Part shown: positions 51,089 to 59,917 of the stretch, piece after piece
Position numbering within the stretch: the stretch's first letter is position 1
Layout: every line of letters starts with the position of its first letter
Assembly (NCBI RefSeq): GCF_005048155.1
Contig: NZ_SUMB01000018.1
Location: forward strand, 62,001 to 126,000
Length of the DNA stretch: 64,000 nucleotides
Source of the DNA: Streptomyces piniterrae
GTDB taxonomy: Bacteria > Actinomycetota > Actinomycetes > Streptomycetales > Streptomycetaceae
Direction of reading: 5' to 3'
Notes under the pieces: model-generated
The model's input: only the letters and a program-made list of their open reading frames with translations
Database searches by the model: none
What the model was told of the DNA's origin: nothing
Program-made: the position numbers and the translations under genes

Positions 51089-52693
51089 ATGGCAGTGAAC
51101 ACAGATACCGTCGATGTACAGGTGTCGGAAGGTCTTGTCCGCGGCCGACGGGAGGGGCCGGGCATGAGCGTGGCTGCCTTCCGTGGGGTGCCCTATGCCG
51201 CACCGCCCCTGGCCGAGCGGCGATTCGCGGTGCCGCTTCCGCCGCTTGGCCGGCGGGAAATCCTGCGGGCCGACGGCCCCGTGGGCACCGCACCGCTCCA
51301 GCTCCCCTCCGCCGTCGGCACGTTGATGAACGACCCCAAGCCGGCGGAGACCGAATCCTGCCTGACGGTGAACGTCTGGTCGCCGTCGCTTCGCCAGGGA
51401 CCGCGCCCTGTCTTGGTGTGGCTCCCGGGTGGCAGCTTCCTGACCGGGGGTGCGGACCTTGCGCGCTATGACGGGGCAGAGCTGGCAGCGCAGGAGCAGA
51501 TCGTGGTCGTCCTGGTCAATTACCGGCTGGGGGCCCTGGGATTCCTCGCTCCCGAGTGGGCGGAACCCGCGCGGATCGAGGGCTCGGGAACAGAGCTGAC
51601 CTTTCGGACGCCGTCGGAGGCCGGCTGGACGACCAATGCCGGACTTCTGGACCAGATCGCCGCGTTGCGCTGGATCAAGAAAGAGATCGGCGCGTTCGGA
51701 GGCGACCCGGATCAGATAGCAGTGGCCGGGCAGTCCGCCGGCGGACAGAGCCTGGCAGCCCTGCTGGCCCTGCCGCAGGTCCGGCCGCTTTTCCGTCGCG
51801 CCCTGCTGCACAGTGCGCCGCTGGGCATGGCGCCGATGCCGCGCGCAGAAGCCGCCGAGACCGCCGAGATCTTCCGGAAGGCTCTCGGCGCCGAGGGGGC
51901 CGAGGACCTGCGCCAAGCCACTCTCGGCCAACTCCGCAGGGCACAGCAGCACGTTCTGACCCGGCCGCGGCCCGCAGGGGACGTACGTCCGCCTTTCCGG
52001 CTCGTCGAGGACGGCCCCGTCGTCGCTCCGGACACAGCCCAGGCGCTGCGGGCTTCCCCGGAACTCGCCGGTACGGAGATCATGCTGGGCACGACCCGGC
52101 ACGAGTGCGCCCTCTGGTTCGCCCGGCAGTCGGCACCGGTGAGCAACGCAGGCCGGGACGGCGTGACGGCGGAGTTCGCCAGGGCATTCGGCTCCCGCGC
52201 GGACGAGGCGCTGGAGACGTACGCCGCCGCGGTCTCGCCGCCGTACAACGCGCTGTCGACGGCCTTCGAGGAGTTCAAGACGGACGCCTTCTTCGCCGCG
52301 CCGACACACGCCTTCGCGGACATCCTGCACCGGCACGGGGCACGCACCCGGATGTTCCGTTTCGACTGGCAGGTACCGGGCCGTTACAGCGCGCTCCGGG
52401 CCTGTCACTGCGTCGACATCCCGTTTCTGCTGGGCCGTGAGGAGGCCCGTCACGCCCCGCTGTTCGCCGACGCCGACCAGGGCGGCATGCAGCGACTGCG
52501 CCACAGCGTCCGCAGAATGTGGGGGGCCTTCGTACGGACCGGATCCCCCTCCCCCACCTGGGCCGAGCACACTCCCGAGCGCCCCGTAGTCCGGGCGGTG
52601 GGTGGAGAATTCGCGGGTACCACGCTGGGTTCGCTGGTGGAGCCGGAGCGGCGTGCGCTCTGGCCCGCCAGCGCCCTGATCTCACCGCAGTGA
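51089..52693 (+). CDS. Type B carboxylesterase / para-nitrobenzyl esterase-like
   Basis: The protein has 534 aa from the ATG at 51089. Family blocks are clear: GLVRGRREGPGMSVAAFRGV at the N-terminus, ESCLTVNVWSP, LVNYRLGALGFL, and NAGLLDQIAALRWIKKEIGA before the nucleophile elbow GQSAGG (about residue 217, Gln replacing the usual Glu). The oxyanion region reads LPGGSFLTGG rather than HGGGF, and the His is probably in RACHCVDIPF. It hydrolyses esters; no signal peptide is seen, so it acts in the cytosol. It is convergent with the oxygenase gene. Confidence 0.88.
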   Translation: MAVNTDTVDVQVSEGLVRGRREGPGMSVAAFRGVPYAAPPLAERRFAVPLPPLGRREILRADGPVGTAPLQLPSAVGTLMNDPKPAETESCLTVNVWSPSLRQGPRPVLVWLPGGSFLTGGADLARYDGAELAAQEQIVVVLVNYRLGALGFLAPEWAEPARIEGSGTELTFRTPSEAGWTTNAGLLDQIAALRWIKKEIGAFGGDPDQIAVAGQSAGGQSLAALLALPQVRPLFRRALLHSAPLGMAPMPRAEAAETAEIFRKALGAEGAEDLRQATLGQLRRAQQHVLTRPRPAGDVRPPFRLVEDGPVVAPDTAQALRASPELAGTEIMLGTTRHECALWFARQSAPVSNAGRDGVTAEFARAFGSRADEALETYAAAVSPPYNALSTAFEEFKTDAFFAAPTHAFADILHRHGARTRMFRFDWQVPGRYSALRACHCVDIPFLLGREEARHAPLFADADQGGMQRLRHSVRRMWGAFVRTGSPSPTWAEHTPERPVVRAVGGEFAGTTLGSLVEPERRALWPASALISPQ

Positions 52694-52699
52694 CGGTGT

Positions 52700-52744
52700 G
52701 GCCGCTGGGCCGGGCCGGCGGTGTGCCGGCCCGGCCCAGCGGCC
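52700..52744. terminator. Bidirectional terminator between the esterase and oxygenase genes
   Basis: A perfect 20-bp stem (GGCCGCTGGGCCGGGCCGGC and its complement) encloses a 5-nt loop, 7 bp past the esterase stop. Confidence 0.93.
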
Positions 52745-52778
52745 GGCGGATCCCAGCGAACCATGGGCGCAGTGGCGG

Positions 52779-53696
52779 TCAGGCGGCCAGCAGCTCGGTG
52801 TCCATGTCGCTCTGCGCGTTGAAAATGGTGCGCCGTGCGTCGACGATCGGACGACGGCCATGCATCACCCGGGTGTTGTCGATCAGTGCGATGTCACCGT
52901 CCACCCAGTCGAGCTGCTCGGTCTGGGCATCCGTCACCTTCTCCAACTCCGCAAGGACGGAAGCCGGGATATCGTTCCCGTCGGTGAAGGTGATACGGGG
53001 CTTCTCATAGTGGTTCGACGGCCCCAGGATGCTGTTGGCGAACGCAGGGCGGGCGCCGAACAGGGTGCCGTGCACGGCGGGTATGCGGTACGCATAGCGG
53101 ACCGCGCCGTCCTCGACGGGCTCGATCACGGTCTTACCCTCGCCCCGCGCCAGGTCGCGCAGCTGCTCGACGGTGACAGAGTCCGCGTCCGCGGTGCCGA
53201 GGTGGAAGGCGGCGAAGCCCTTCCACTTGGCCTCCTCCACCCGCCGGGTATAGACGATGTCCTGACTGGCGAAGAGCGAACGCGTTCCCTCGCTGAGTGC
53301 GTCCCAGACCCGGTAACCGTCGCAGACTGTGGTCTGCGATCCCTCAGCGGCCGCCTTCTGGCAGTAGAACCAGGTGAGCGTGGGGGCAAACGGGCTGTTG
53401 CCGTTCTCCAAGTGCAGGCCCACCGCGTCGTATCCCGCGTCGACCTTCTGCGCGGTGGATCCTCCGTGGAAGGATCGGGCTGGGTCCAGGGTGACGCGCT
53501 CGGAGTGGGACTCGACGAATGCCGAGAACTCCTCCAGGCCGGAGTCGAACCCCCTGAAGAGCAGGAACCCAGCCTCACCCAGCGCACGGACGACCTCGAC
53601 GGGACTCAGAACCGACAGGTCCCTCTCGGTGCCCCGGGGCTGGACCAGCAGCCCCGTACCGGAGCCGTAGGGCGACACGACGACGTTTTCGATCAC
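52779..53696 (-). CDS. Fe(II)/2-oxoglutarate-dependent oxygenase (TauD/clavaminate synthase-like)
   Basis: The protein has 305 aa from the GTG at 53696, after GGAGAG. GFLLFRGFDSGLEEFSAFVE is typical of the TauD/TfdA superfamily. The metal site is probably His-x-Glu in GLHLENGNSPFAPTL, as in clavaminate synthase and VioC/AsnO-type hydroxylases, with the distal His in DNTRVMHGRR and Arg for 2-oxoglutarate in ARRTIFNAQ. It would hydroxylate or desaturate a small amine- or acyl-containing substrate. It is last in a five-gene operon, 43 bp after the ligase gene. Confidence 0.88.
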   Translation of the reverse strand: MIENVVVSPYGSGTGLLVQPRGTERDLSVLSPVEVVRALGEAGFLLFRGFDSGLEEFSAFVESHSERVTLDPARSFHGGSTAQKVDAGYDAVGLHLENGNSPFAPTLTWFYCQKAAAEGSQTTVCDGYRVWDALSEGTRSLFASQDIVYTRRVEEAKWKGFAAFHLGTADADSVTVEQLRDLARGEGKTVIEPVEDGAVRYAYRIPAVHGTLFGARPAFANSILGPSNHYEKPRITFTDGNDIPASVLAELEKVTDAQTEQLDWVDGDIALIDNTRVMHGRRPIVDARRTIFNAQSDMDTELLAA

Positions 53697-53739
53697 GGGT
53701 ACTCTCCTTCGATGCGGAATGCGAGTTGCTGGTGAACGG

Positions 53740-55338
53740 TCAGGCAAGACGGCCCGACGTCACCGCTTTCTGGATCACGGAGCGGCGGGGCCTGCCGGTC
53801 ACCGTGAAGAATTCGGAGTGCAGGTCCTCGTCGGCGGACAGCAGGTGGAGCACTTCGACCTGTTCCACCCGGGAGAGCCGTGCTCGGGCGACGGCTTCGA
53901 GCTGCCCGCGCACGTCCTCGGCGTCCGCCTCCGGGTCGATCAGGAAGAGCCCGTGGAGCGCCGGCATACCGTCGCCCACGACGGCGACGGCCCGTACCGC
54001 GGGGACGGAGCGGTACTGTGCCTCGACCCACTCCGGGGCCACGTTGCGCCCCGCCGACGTGATGATGACGCTCTTCTTGCGGCCCTTGATCCGGATGAAT
54101 CCGTCCTCGATCTCGGCGAGATCACCGGTGTGCAGCCAGCCGTCGGCGTCGACCTGGCACCCGGATGGGTCGTCGCCACCCTTGTAGCCGGCGAATAACG
54201 ACGTGCTCCGGACCAGGAGTTCACCGTCATGGGCGGTCCGCACCTGCACATGCGCGAGGGGGCGGCCAACAGTGCCGACCCGGCGGGCGCCAGGCGTGTT
54301 CCAGCTGACCACCGAGCTGTTCTCGCTCAACCCGTACCCCTCGTACACGGGTACGCCGTGGCCATCCAGTTTCTCCAGCGTGAGCGGATCCACCGGGGCG
54401 CCCCCGCAGCACACCAACGGGGCGTCCGGGCCGCCGAAGAGCTCCTCGACCAGGCTCCGGCCACCGGCGAGAGCCGAGCCGGCACGGTCGACCATGGCTT
54501 CGGCCAGCGCTGGTGTGGCCACCAGTGCCGTGGGCCGGGCGGCGCGGGTGTAGGGAAGTACGGCCCGGGGCGCAAACGAGGAGGTGCCGACGAGCGGTGC
54601 CTCGGGAGGAAGCAGGACGACGGTGCCGCCGTCGCAGATCACGAGATAGATGCCTGTTACCTGCTCGATGAGCAGGCTGAACGGCACCAGCGAGAGGTAA
54701 CGGCGGTAGGCGTGCTCGGGCATCGCCCCGCGCAGGGAGGAGATCAGCGCGTCCAGACCGCCGCCGCGGATGCAGACCCCTTTGGGGCGCGACGTGGTGC
54801 CGGAGGTGTGGATCACCTTGCAGATCCGGTCCTGCGGACCCGCTCCGTCCCTGAAGAGCGGTGCGGCCGTGGCCTGTTGCGCCGCGAGGCGGTCGATGTC
54901 CACCACTTCCAGCGCCGCGGCCTGCGGCAGTACGTCTTCCCGTCCCCATGCGGCCAGCTGAGCGCGACCCTCCTCGTCGACCAGACAGATGTCGACGTCC
55001 TGCAGCATCGAGGCGGCCTGATCGGCGTTGAACGCCAGTGGCACGGGGATCTCTGCCGCGCCGGCGCCGAGAGCGGCGAGGTCAGCCACCACGAACTCCG
55101 GGCTGTTGCCCATGACCACACCCACGTGCAACTGCGCGGGGTCGGTGGGGTCGTCGGCCGGGCGCAGCGACCGGTCCCGTACCGGGTGCTCGCGCAGCAC
55201 ACCGGCGAGCACCGCGGCCGCTCCGACGATGTGCCGGTAGGCGATCGAACGGGCCAAGGAGCCGTCGGCCGCCAGCAGCTGGATCATCGGACGGGCGTCG
55301 TCGGCCAGGTGTGTCAGCGCCTGCTCAAGCGTGCGCAC
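53740..55338 (-). CDS. AMP-dependent acyl ligase (ANL superfamily)
   Basis: The protein has 532 aa. Adenylation motifs are in order: HTSGTTSRPKG (A3), YEGYGLSENSS (A5), LHTGDLAEIEDGFIRIKGRK (A7-A8) and the catalytic Lys in GRPRRSVIQK (A10). It activates a carboxylate as acyl-AMP, probably a fatty or aryl acid. Codon 381 is TTA (54196-54198), so translation may need bldA tRNA. Its start overlaps the hemolysin-family gene by 14 bp, suggesting coupled activation and transfer steps. Confidence 0.9.
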   Translation of the reverse strand: MRTLEQALTHLADDARPMIQLLAADGSLARSIAYRHIVGAAAVLAGVLREHPVRDRSLRPADDPTDPAQLHVGVVMGNSPEFVVADLAALGAGAAEIPVPLAFNADQAASMLQDVDICLVDEEGRAQLAAWGREDVLPQAAALEVVDIDRLAAQQATAAPLFRDGAGPQDRICKVIHTSGTTSRPKGVCIRGGGLDALISSLRGAMPEHAYRRYLSLVPFSLLIEQVTGIYLVICDGGTVVLLPPEAPLVGTSSFAPRAVLPYTRAARPTALVATPALAEAMVDRAGSALAGGRSLVEELFGGPDAPLVCCGGAPVDPLTLEKLDGHGVPVYEGYGLSENSSVVSWNTPGARRVGTVGRPLAHVQVRTAHDGELLVRSTSLFAGYKGGDDPSGCQVDADGWLHTGDLAEIEDGFIRIKGRKKSVIITSAGRNVAPEWVEAQYRSVPAVRAVAVVGDGMPALHGLFLIDPEADAEDVRGQLEAVARARLSRVEQVEVLHLLSADEDLHSEFFTVTGRPRRSVIQKAVTSGRLA

Positions 55339-55963
55339 TGGTCACCGCCTCGGGAAGCGGGACGGGAGTCTGTACGACGAGGTCCGAGAAGCTGTACCGG
55401 CCGGTCGAGGCGTTGATCAGCTGGCCGATATCGTCGAGTGGCACCGCTCCCGTGGTCGGAGAATGGTCGTAGTACGTTCCCCAGGCCGTCTTCGTCGCCT
55501 CGTCCATCCAGTCAGGGGTGGCTGGCTTCAGCGGGATGAACGGGACGTGGAGCCGTGCCATGAGGCCTGCGACCCGGTCGGTGACGGTGGCCAGGATGAA
55601 GCGTTTCCCCTGGCACCACGCGATAATGGGCAGCAGCCGGACCAGTTCGCCGCCCGCTCCGCCCGAACCGGCCAGCGGGCCGACCTCCACGATCTCACTG
55701 CGCTGCACCGCAGTGGCCGAGACCGGGGCAAGGGCGCTCTGCGCCGGCTGGCCGAGGTAGCCTTCCGAAAAGAATGTGCCCCTGTCAGCGTTGCTCAGGC
55801 CGGCACAGGCAATCACGGCACTGTCCACCGACTCCCGCACGGTGACGAAAATGTCCGGTGCCGGCGCGGTCTGCGCGCCGTACATGGTCCGGTAGTTGTG
55901 TTGAGCGAACTCTCTCGCCTCGTACCACTGTGGTGAGAAAGCTGCGGTGATGGATATCTCCAT
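55325..55963 (-). CDS. Thermostable hemolysin family (GNAT-like) protein
   Basis: The protein has 212 aa. Family landmarks are FVTVRESVDSAVIACAGLSN, FFSEGYLGQPAQSAL, EIVEVGPLAGSGG, and the late TAWGTYYDHSPTTGAV. The fold is related to GNAT acyltransferases and autoinducer synthases, despite the historical hemolysin name. Next to an AMP-ligase, an acyltransferase role is plausible: joining the activated acyl group to an amine. It follows the aminotransferase by 16 bp. The function is inferred, not established for this family. Confidence 0.82.
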   Translation of the reverse strand: MEISITAAFSPQWYEAREFAQHNYRTMYGAQTAPAPDIFVTVRESVDSAVIACAGLSNADRGTFFSEGYLGQPAQSALAPVSATAVQRSEIVEVGPLAGSGGAGGELVRLLPIIAWCQGKRFILATVTDRVAGLMARLHVPFIPLKPATPDWMDEATKTAWGTYYDHSPTTGAVPLDDIGQLINASTGRYSFSDLVVQTPVPLPEAVTSAHA

Positions 55964-55979
55964 GTCTCCCCGTCCTGAT

Positions 55980-57362
55980 TTACCAGTTCACCTTGAGGTT
56001 GGAGTGCATGAGCTTGAGGACCAACGGTGGCGGCAGCTGGTACTGACGCCGCAGCAGCCAGGTGATGCGGCGCATCAGCCAGGCGGGCCGCCTGTCCAGC
56101 CATTGAAGGGATTCGTCCAGCGCCTGGAGCACCCGCTGGATCTGTTCGGACCTGACCGTGAGCGGCGGATAGAAGCGCAGCACGGGCTGGTCCATCTGTT
56201 CGTTCAGCGAATGACCCAGGTGGATTCCGCGGGCTGACATCTGCATCGAAATCAGGTTCTCCACCGCGGGGTTGCGGGTACGCAGCCCCGTCATCATGCC
56301 GATGCCCGGGGCGTCGACGAGGTGCCTGGGATGCTTCCGGACGGCCGCCCGGAGCCCGTCCCGCAGGGCGGCGCCGACGCGTTCGGCTCGCTCGGGAAGG
56401 CCCAGTCGCCGCACTTCCCGGATCGTGGCCGTCGCCGCCGCCATGGACAGCGCCGACGGCGTCGTCCCTTCCAGCACACCAGGATGCCACTGGGGGGACC
56501 GGCGTGCCGCTGAGGCCACCTCGTGCGTCATGGCCGCCACCGCGACCGGAACGAATCCGCCGGTCAGGGCCTTCGACAGCAGGATGATGTCGGGCACGAC
56601 CCCGAAGTGCTCGACCGCGAACATCCTGCCCGTGCGCCCGAAGCCGGTCTGGATCTCGTCCGCGACGAGCAGCGTGTCGGTCTCGGCGCAGGCCCGGGAC
56701 ACCTCCGGCAGGAAGTCTGCCGGAGGAACCCGCAGATAGGCACCACCGAGAACGGGCTCGACAAACACGGCGGCGACGTCCCGGGAAGACACCGCCCTGC
56801 GTACCGAAGCTGCGTCACCGGGTGGAACGACCACCAGGTCGCTGCCGCCCGGCAGGAAGTCTCGCCGGTGCTCCTCCTGCCCGAGCACGGTCAACGCGCC
56901 GAGCGTCTTTCCGTGGTACCCGCCCGCGACGATGACGATCCTGTGCCTACCGGGGCGAGCCAAGTACGCGGCACGCAGGGCGGCTTCGGAGACCTCAGCG
57001 CCTGAGCAGCCCAATGTGAACCGATCCAGTCCCGGCGGAAGGATCTCAAGGAGGAGGGAAAAGAGCTCCGCCATGGCGGGATGCGTCGCCCCCGGCGGTA
57101 TGGCGGGAGCCCGCTCCAGTTCATGTAGGACGGCCTCGCGGACCGCATCATTCTGGTGGCCGACGAGGAAGACCCCGTAGCTGCCGGCGAAGTCGAGGGA
57201 ACAGGATCCGTCTTCGCCGAAGACCTCGGAGCCATGGGCATGCGATTCCACCTGCCGCTCTGTGGCGGCCATCATGAGGGCGGCGGTGGGATTCCAGTGT
57301 CTGCCCAGTGCGGTGAGGATCTGCTGCCGGTCCAGGGAGGAGGCGGAGGCTTTGCCGGTCAT
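55980..57362 (-). CDS. Class III PLP aminotransferase (active-type)
   Basis: The protein has 460 aa from the ATG at 57362. LDFAGSYGVFLVGHQNDAV, FTLGCSGAEVSEAALRAAYL, LLVADEIQTGFGRTGRMF and the PLP-binding Lys in DIILLSKALTGGFVPVAVAA are all intact. The C-terminal 50 residues (LQWLDRRPAWLMRRITWLLR and following) are an Arg/Leu-rich amphipathic extension not usual in the family and may bind the membrane. It probably supplies the amine component of the pathway. It overlaps the next upstream gene by 4 bp. Confidence 0.9.
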   Translation of the reverse strand: MTGKASASSLDRQQILTALGRHWNPTAALMMAATERQVESHAHGSEVFGEDGSCSLDFAGSYGVFLVGHQNDAVREAVLHELERAPAIPPGATHPAMAELFSLLLEILPPGLDRFTLGCSGAEVSEAALRAAYLARPGRHRIVIVAGGYHGKTLGALTVLGQEEHRRDFLPGGSDLVVVPPGDAASVRRAVSSRDVAAVFVEPVLGGAYLRVPPADFLPEVSRACAETDTLLVADEIQTGFGRTGRMFAVEHFGVVPDIILLSKALTGGFVPVAVAAMTHEVASAARRSPQWHPGVLEGTTPSALSMAAATATIREVRRLGLPERAERVGAALRDGLRAAVRKHPRHLVDAPGIGMMTGLRTRNPAVENLISMQMSARGIHLGHSLNEQMDQPVLRFYPPLTVRSEQIQRVLQALDESLQWLDRRPAWLMRRITWLLRRQYQLPPPLVLKLMHSNLKVNW

Positions 57363-58630
57363 CGGGTGTTCTCCTGGGTTTCTGCCGCGCCCACGGCTTT
57401 CAGTCCGTCGAAGAGGCGTTGCAGGATCTGGTCGGTGTCCGCCCGCTCGGCGGTGAGCGGCGGGGCGAGCGTGAGCAAGTCGCCCTCCGGCGGGCGTATC
57501 AGCACCTTGCGCCGGGCGAGTTCGCAGGCCAGCTCTCGGGCGGCGGCCTGGTCCCGTGTCCGTATCCACAGCAGCGAGCCGTCGGCGTGCAGCGTGCAGG
57601 CGGGGGCGGGAAGACCGGAGAGTTCTTCGCGCCGCCTGGCCACTGCGGCGGCGAAGTCGCGCTGCCGGGCTGCCAGTTGGTCGGTGACCACGGCATTGAG
57701 TACCGCCGAGACCGCGGTGGCGGAGAGCGGATTGGCGCCGAAGGTGGAACCATGCAGGCTGGGGTTGCGGCGCCCGTAGACCCGCTGATACGCGGTGGCG
57801 GTCATGACGGCGGCGCCGACCGGCACCGCATCCGCGCCCAATGTCTCCCCCAGCAACAGGACGTCAGGGAAGATCCCCAGGGCGCCCGTGCCCAGATCGT
57901 GCCCGAGGCGGGCCGGGCCGGTCTGCCGCTCGTCGAGCACCAGCAGTGAGCCCGTCCGGTTGCAGCGCTCGCGGAGCTCGACCCACCAGGCACGGGGCAG
58001 CCGGCCCAGGGGGCGGCCGGGAGCGGCCGGGGCTATCACCACAGCCGCCACGGAGGTGTCCACCCCATCCAGCAGCGCCTCCGGCTCGTCGGCTGGGACA
58101 CCGAGGGGCCGCAGCGGCGCTCTGGGGAATACCGAGCGCCCCTGTCGCAGAGACTGGCCGTGGCTCAGCGTGCCGTAAGACTCGCCCCGGATACCGAGCA
58201 CATGGGGCCGGCCCGGGTGCGTCCCCTTGGCCAGCTTGAGCGAGGAGTCGAGGGCTTCGTTTCCGCTGTTGCACAGATACGAGACGGACAGGGGGCCGGG
58301 GCAGAACTCGGCGAGCGCCGCCACGGCTCCGGCGAGCGGGCGGCTGATGAGGATGCGGCTGGAGAGCGCGGTACGCAGCGCCTGGTCCGCGATGGCCGAC
58401 GTGACTGCCGGGTGGGCGCTGCCGAAGCCGCCGCTGGAGGCGTCGAGCCACAGGCTCCCGTCGCGGGCCGTCAACTGCGCGCCGATCTGGCGTTCGATCA
58501 CCGGCGCCGGCACGTCTTGGGACATGTGAGGCACAAGGTGGCGTCGTACGACGGCAGCCGGGGCCGTGGGGTCTTTGTCGTTTGTCGTGGTGGGGGTGCT
58601 TGAGCGATCTGCGGTACCCGGAGTATTCAT
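57359..58630 (-). CDS. Class III aminotransferase-fold protein lacking the PLP Lys
   Basis: The protein has 423 aa from the ATG at 58630 (MNTPGTADRSSTPTTTNDKD). The fold is recognisable (LWLDASSGGFGSAHPAVTSA, YLCNSGNEALDSSLKLAKG, LLVLDERQTGPARLG). Where the family has an invariant Lys (LLSKALTGG in the neighbour) this protein reads LLLGETLGADAVPVGA, with Glu in place of Lys. It cannot form the usual internal aldimine. It may be a non-catalytic partner of the co-translated aminotransferase, or bind another ligand. First gene of the operon. Confidence 0.85.
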   Translation of the reverse strand: MNTPGTADRSSTPTTTNDKDPTAPAAVVRRHLVPHMSQDVPAPVIERQIGAQLTARDGSLWLDASSGGFGSAHPAVTSAIADQALRTALSSRILISRPLAGAVAALAEFCPGPLSVSYLCNSGNEALDSSLKLAKGTHPGRPHVLGIRGESYGTLSHGQSLRQGRSVFPRAPLRPLGVPADEPEALLDGVDTSVAAVVIAPAAPGRPLGRLPRAWWVELRERCNRTGSLLVLDERQTGPARLGHDLGTGALGIFPDVLLLGETLGADAVPVGAAVMTATAYQRVYGRRNPSLHGSTFGANPLSATAVSAVLNAVVTDQLAARQRDFAAAVARRREELSGLPAPACTLHADGSLLWIRTRDQAAARELACELARRKVLIRPPEGDLLTLAPPLTAERADTDQILQRLFDGLKAVGAAETQENTR

Positions 58631-58716
58631 CGTCTCTTTCCGTTGGTGGACAGCAGCGCCGACGGACACTCGGCCCCAGCGCGGGTCGGCATCAAAGTGA
58701 GGGCATGCCTCAAGGA

Positions 58717-58744
58717 CTGCCGGCAGGTTCAGAAGTGCCGACAG
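58717..58744. promoter_or_regulatory. Imperfect palindrome upstream of the biosynthetic operon
   Basis: CTGCCGGCA and TGCCGACAG form a 9-base inverted repeat with one mismatch and a 10-nt spacer, about 90 bp before the first gene. It is a candidate operator; no promoter hexamers are convincing. Confidence 0.35.
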
Positions 58745-59028
58745 GTGAAGAGGAAGGAGAGGGGGCCGTGACGAGCTGAGGGCCGGATTCAGTTCACCGT
58801 TGTGGCAGGTCGGAGCCGCGCGAGGCCGCGGGTCCGGCGTACGACGTGACGTCGTTGGCGCATGGGCCGAAGTTCGACAGAAGCCGGTGACCTTTGCTGG
58901 CGGTGATGCACCCGGCAGACATCGCAAAGTTCTCTTCTCGCAGGGCGAGATGTGTGCGCCAGTTGGACGAGTGCCCGAAGAGGGCGATTTCCCAACTGGG
59001 AGGCTCCCGCGTCCCGGTGCCTTCGCCT

Positions 59029-59148
59029 TCAGCCCTTCGGCTGAAATGACTGATGATTGCCCCTAAAGACTCCAAGTGCTCTCCCTGGGTTCTCGTTTGC
59101 CTCTCTGATCCGGTCGTTCACACGCTTGATCCCTACGGATGTCGGCAT
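59029..59148 (-). CDS. Possible 39-aa peptide gene
   Basis: The ATG at 59148 follows GGGAGAG at ideal spacing and opens MPTSVGIKRVNDRIREANEN, ending GNHQSFQPKG. It lies 0.4 kb upstream of, and on the same strand as, the biosynthetic operon. No known precursor or regulator family is recognised. The surrounding 58640-59500 has mixed composition and no other supported gene. Confidence 0.3.
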   Translation of the reverse strand: MPTSVGIKRVNDRIREANENPGRALGVFRGNHQSFQPKG

Positions 59149-59509
59149 GTTGCACTCTCCCAGTTCGGGAGCAGTGAGAAACGCTTCCACCGGGGGCTTG
59201 CCGGCCCCGAACACTGACGCTGGCTATGCGCAACTTGCATTGCGGCCAAGCGAGTTGGACGCTCCGCTACGCCGTGGAAGCTATCGGCGGCCAGGCACAA
59301 CCGTCAACTGGTGCGACATCATGAACCAGCCATCTGTTCACGCTAGTTGTCGCAGGCGGATGGGGAGCCGCCGTTGCCGCCGGCCGGCCCTTCGCCTCGG
59401 GAAATACATGGCGGTTGCAACACCGTCGATCGCCAGACCTGCCGGAACAGAAGCCGCTGGACAACTCCGAGGACATGGACGCCCTCTGACGCTCGAAATA
59501 TCATCAGCA

Positions 59510-59730
59510 ATGGCGTCGCAGGGGCGGCCGGTCCGTGACGATGACGAGATTGCGGTGATCCGGCGGCTGGCGCGGGCGCGGAAGGCCCCGCGGGATCTGG
59601 CGTTGCGGGCGCGGATGGTCGAGCTGAGCCGGTCTGCGGGGTGCCTGCGACTGCGGACGAGTTGGCCTGCGGGCAACGACACGGCATCGCCGGCCGCACC
59701 GCTCTCAACAGCCTCTCTTCGCACGACGGC
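59510..59730 (+). pseudogene. Frameshifted remnant of an IS630-type transposase N-terminus
   Basis: GRPVRDDDEIAVIRRLARAR followed by KAPRDLALRARMVELSRS matches the start of IS630-family transposases. The continuation VPATADELACGQ, expected in frame, appears only in another reading frame from 59641. The HTH and DDE catalytic parts are missing. Confidence 0.6.
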
Positions 59731-59917
59731 CCGGTCCACCCGGACATGGCTGGCGTCTCCGCGAACAGGCAGGATGCCACCCTCCCGTGCAGACAAGACT
59801 GCGAGTCAGCAACTAAGGTGAGTGACCCGGAGGACGTAGTGCCACTTCCAGCTGATGGCAGCTTCGGGCACGATGTAGGCAGCCTCAACACAGTTGCCAT
59901 GCATAGGGAGTTATGCG

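Noticed and set aside
58794..59075. A 93-codon minus-strand frame (MESLGAIISHFSRR...) as a gene
   Set aside because: It overlaps the better-supported short frame at 59029-59148, has no convincing ribosome-binding site and matches no family I know.
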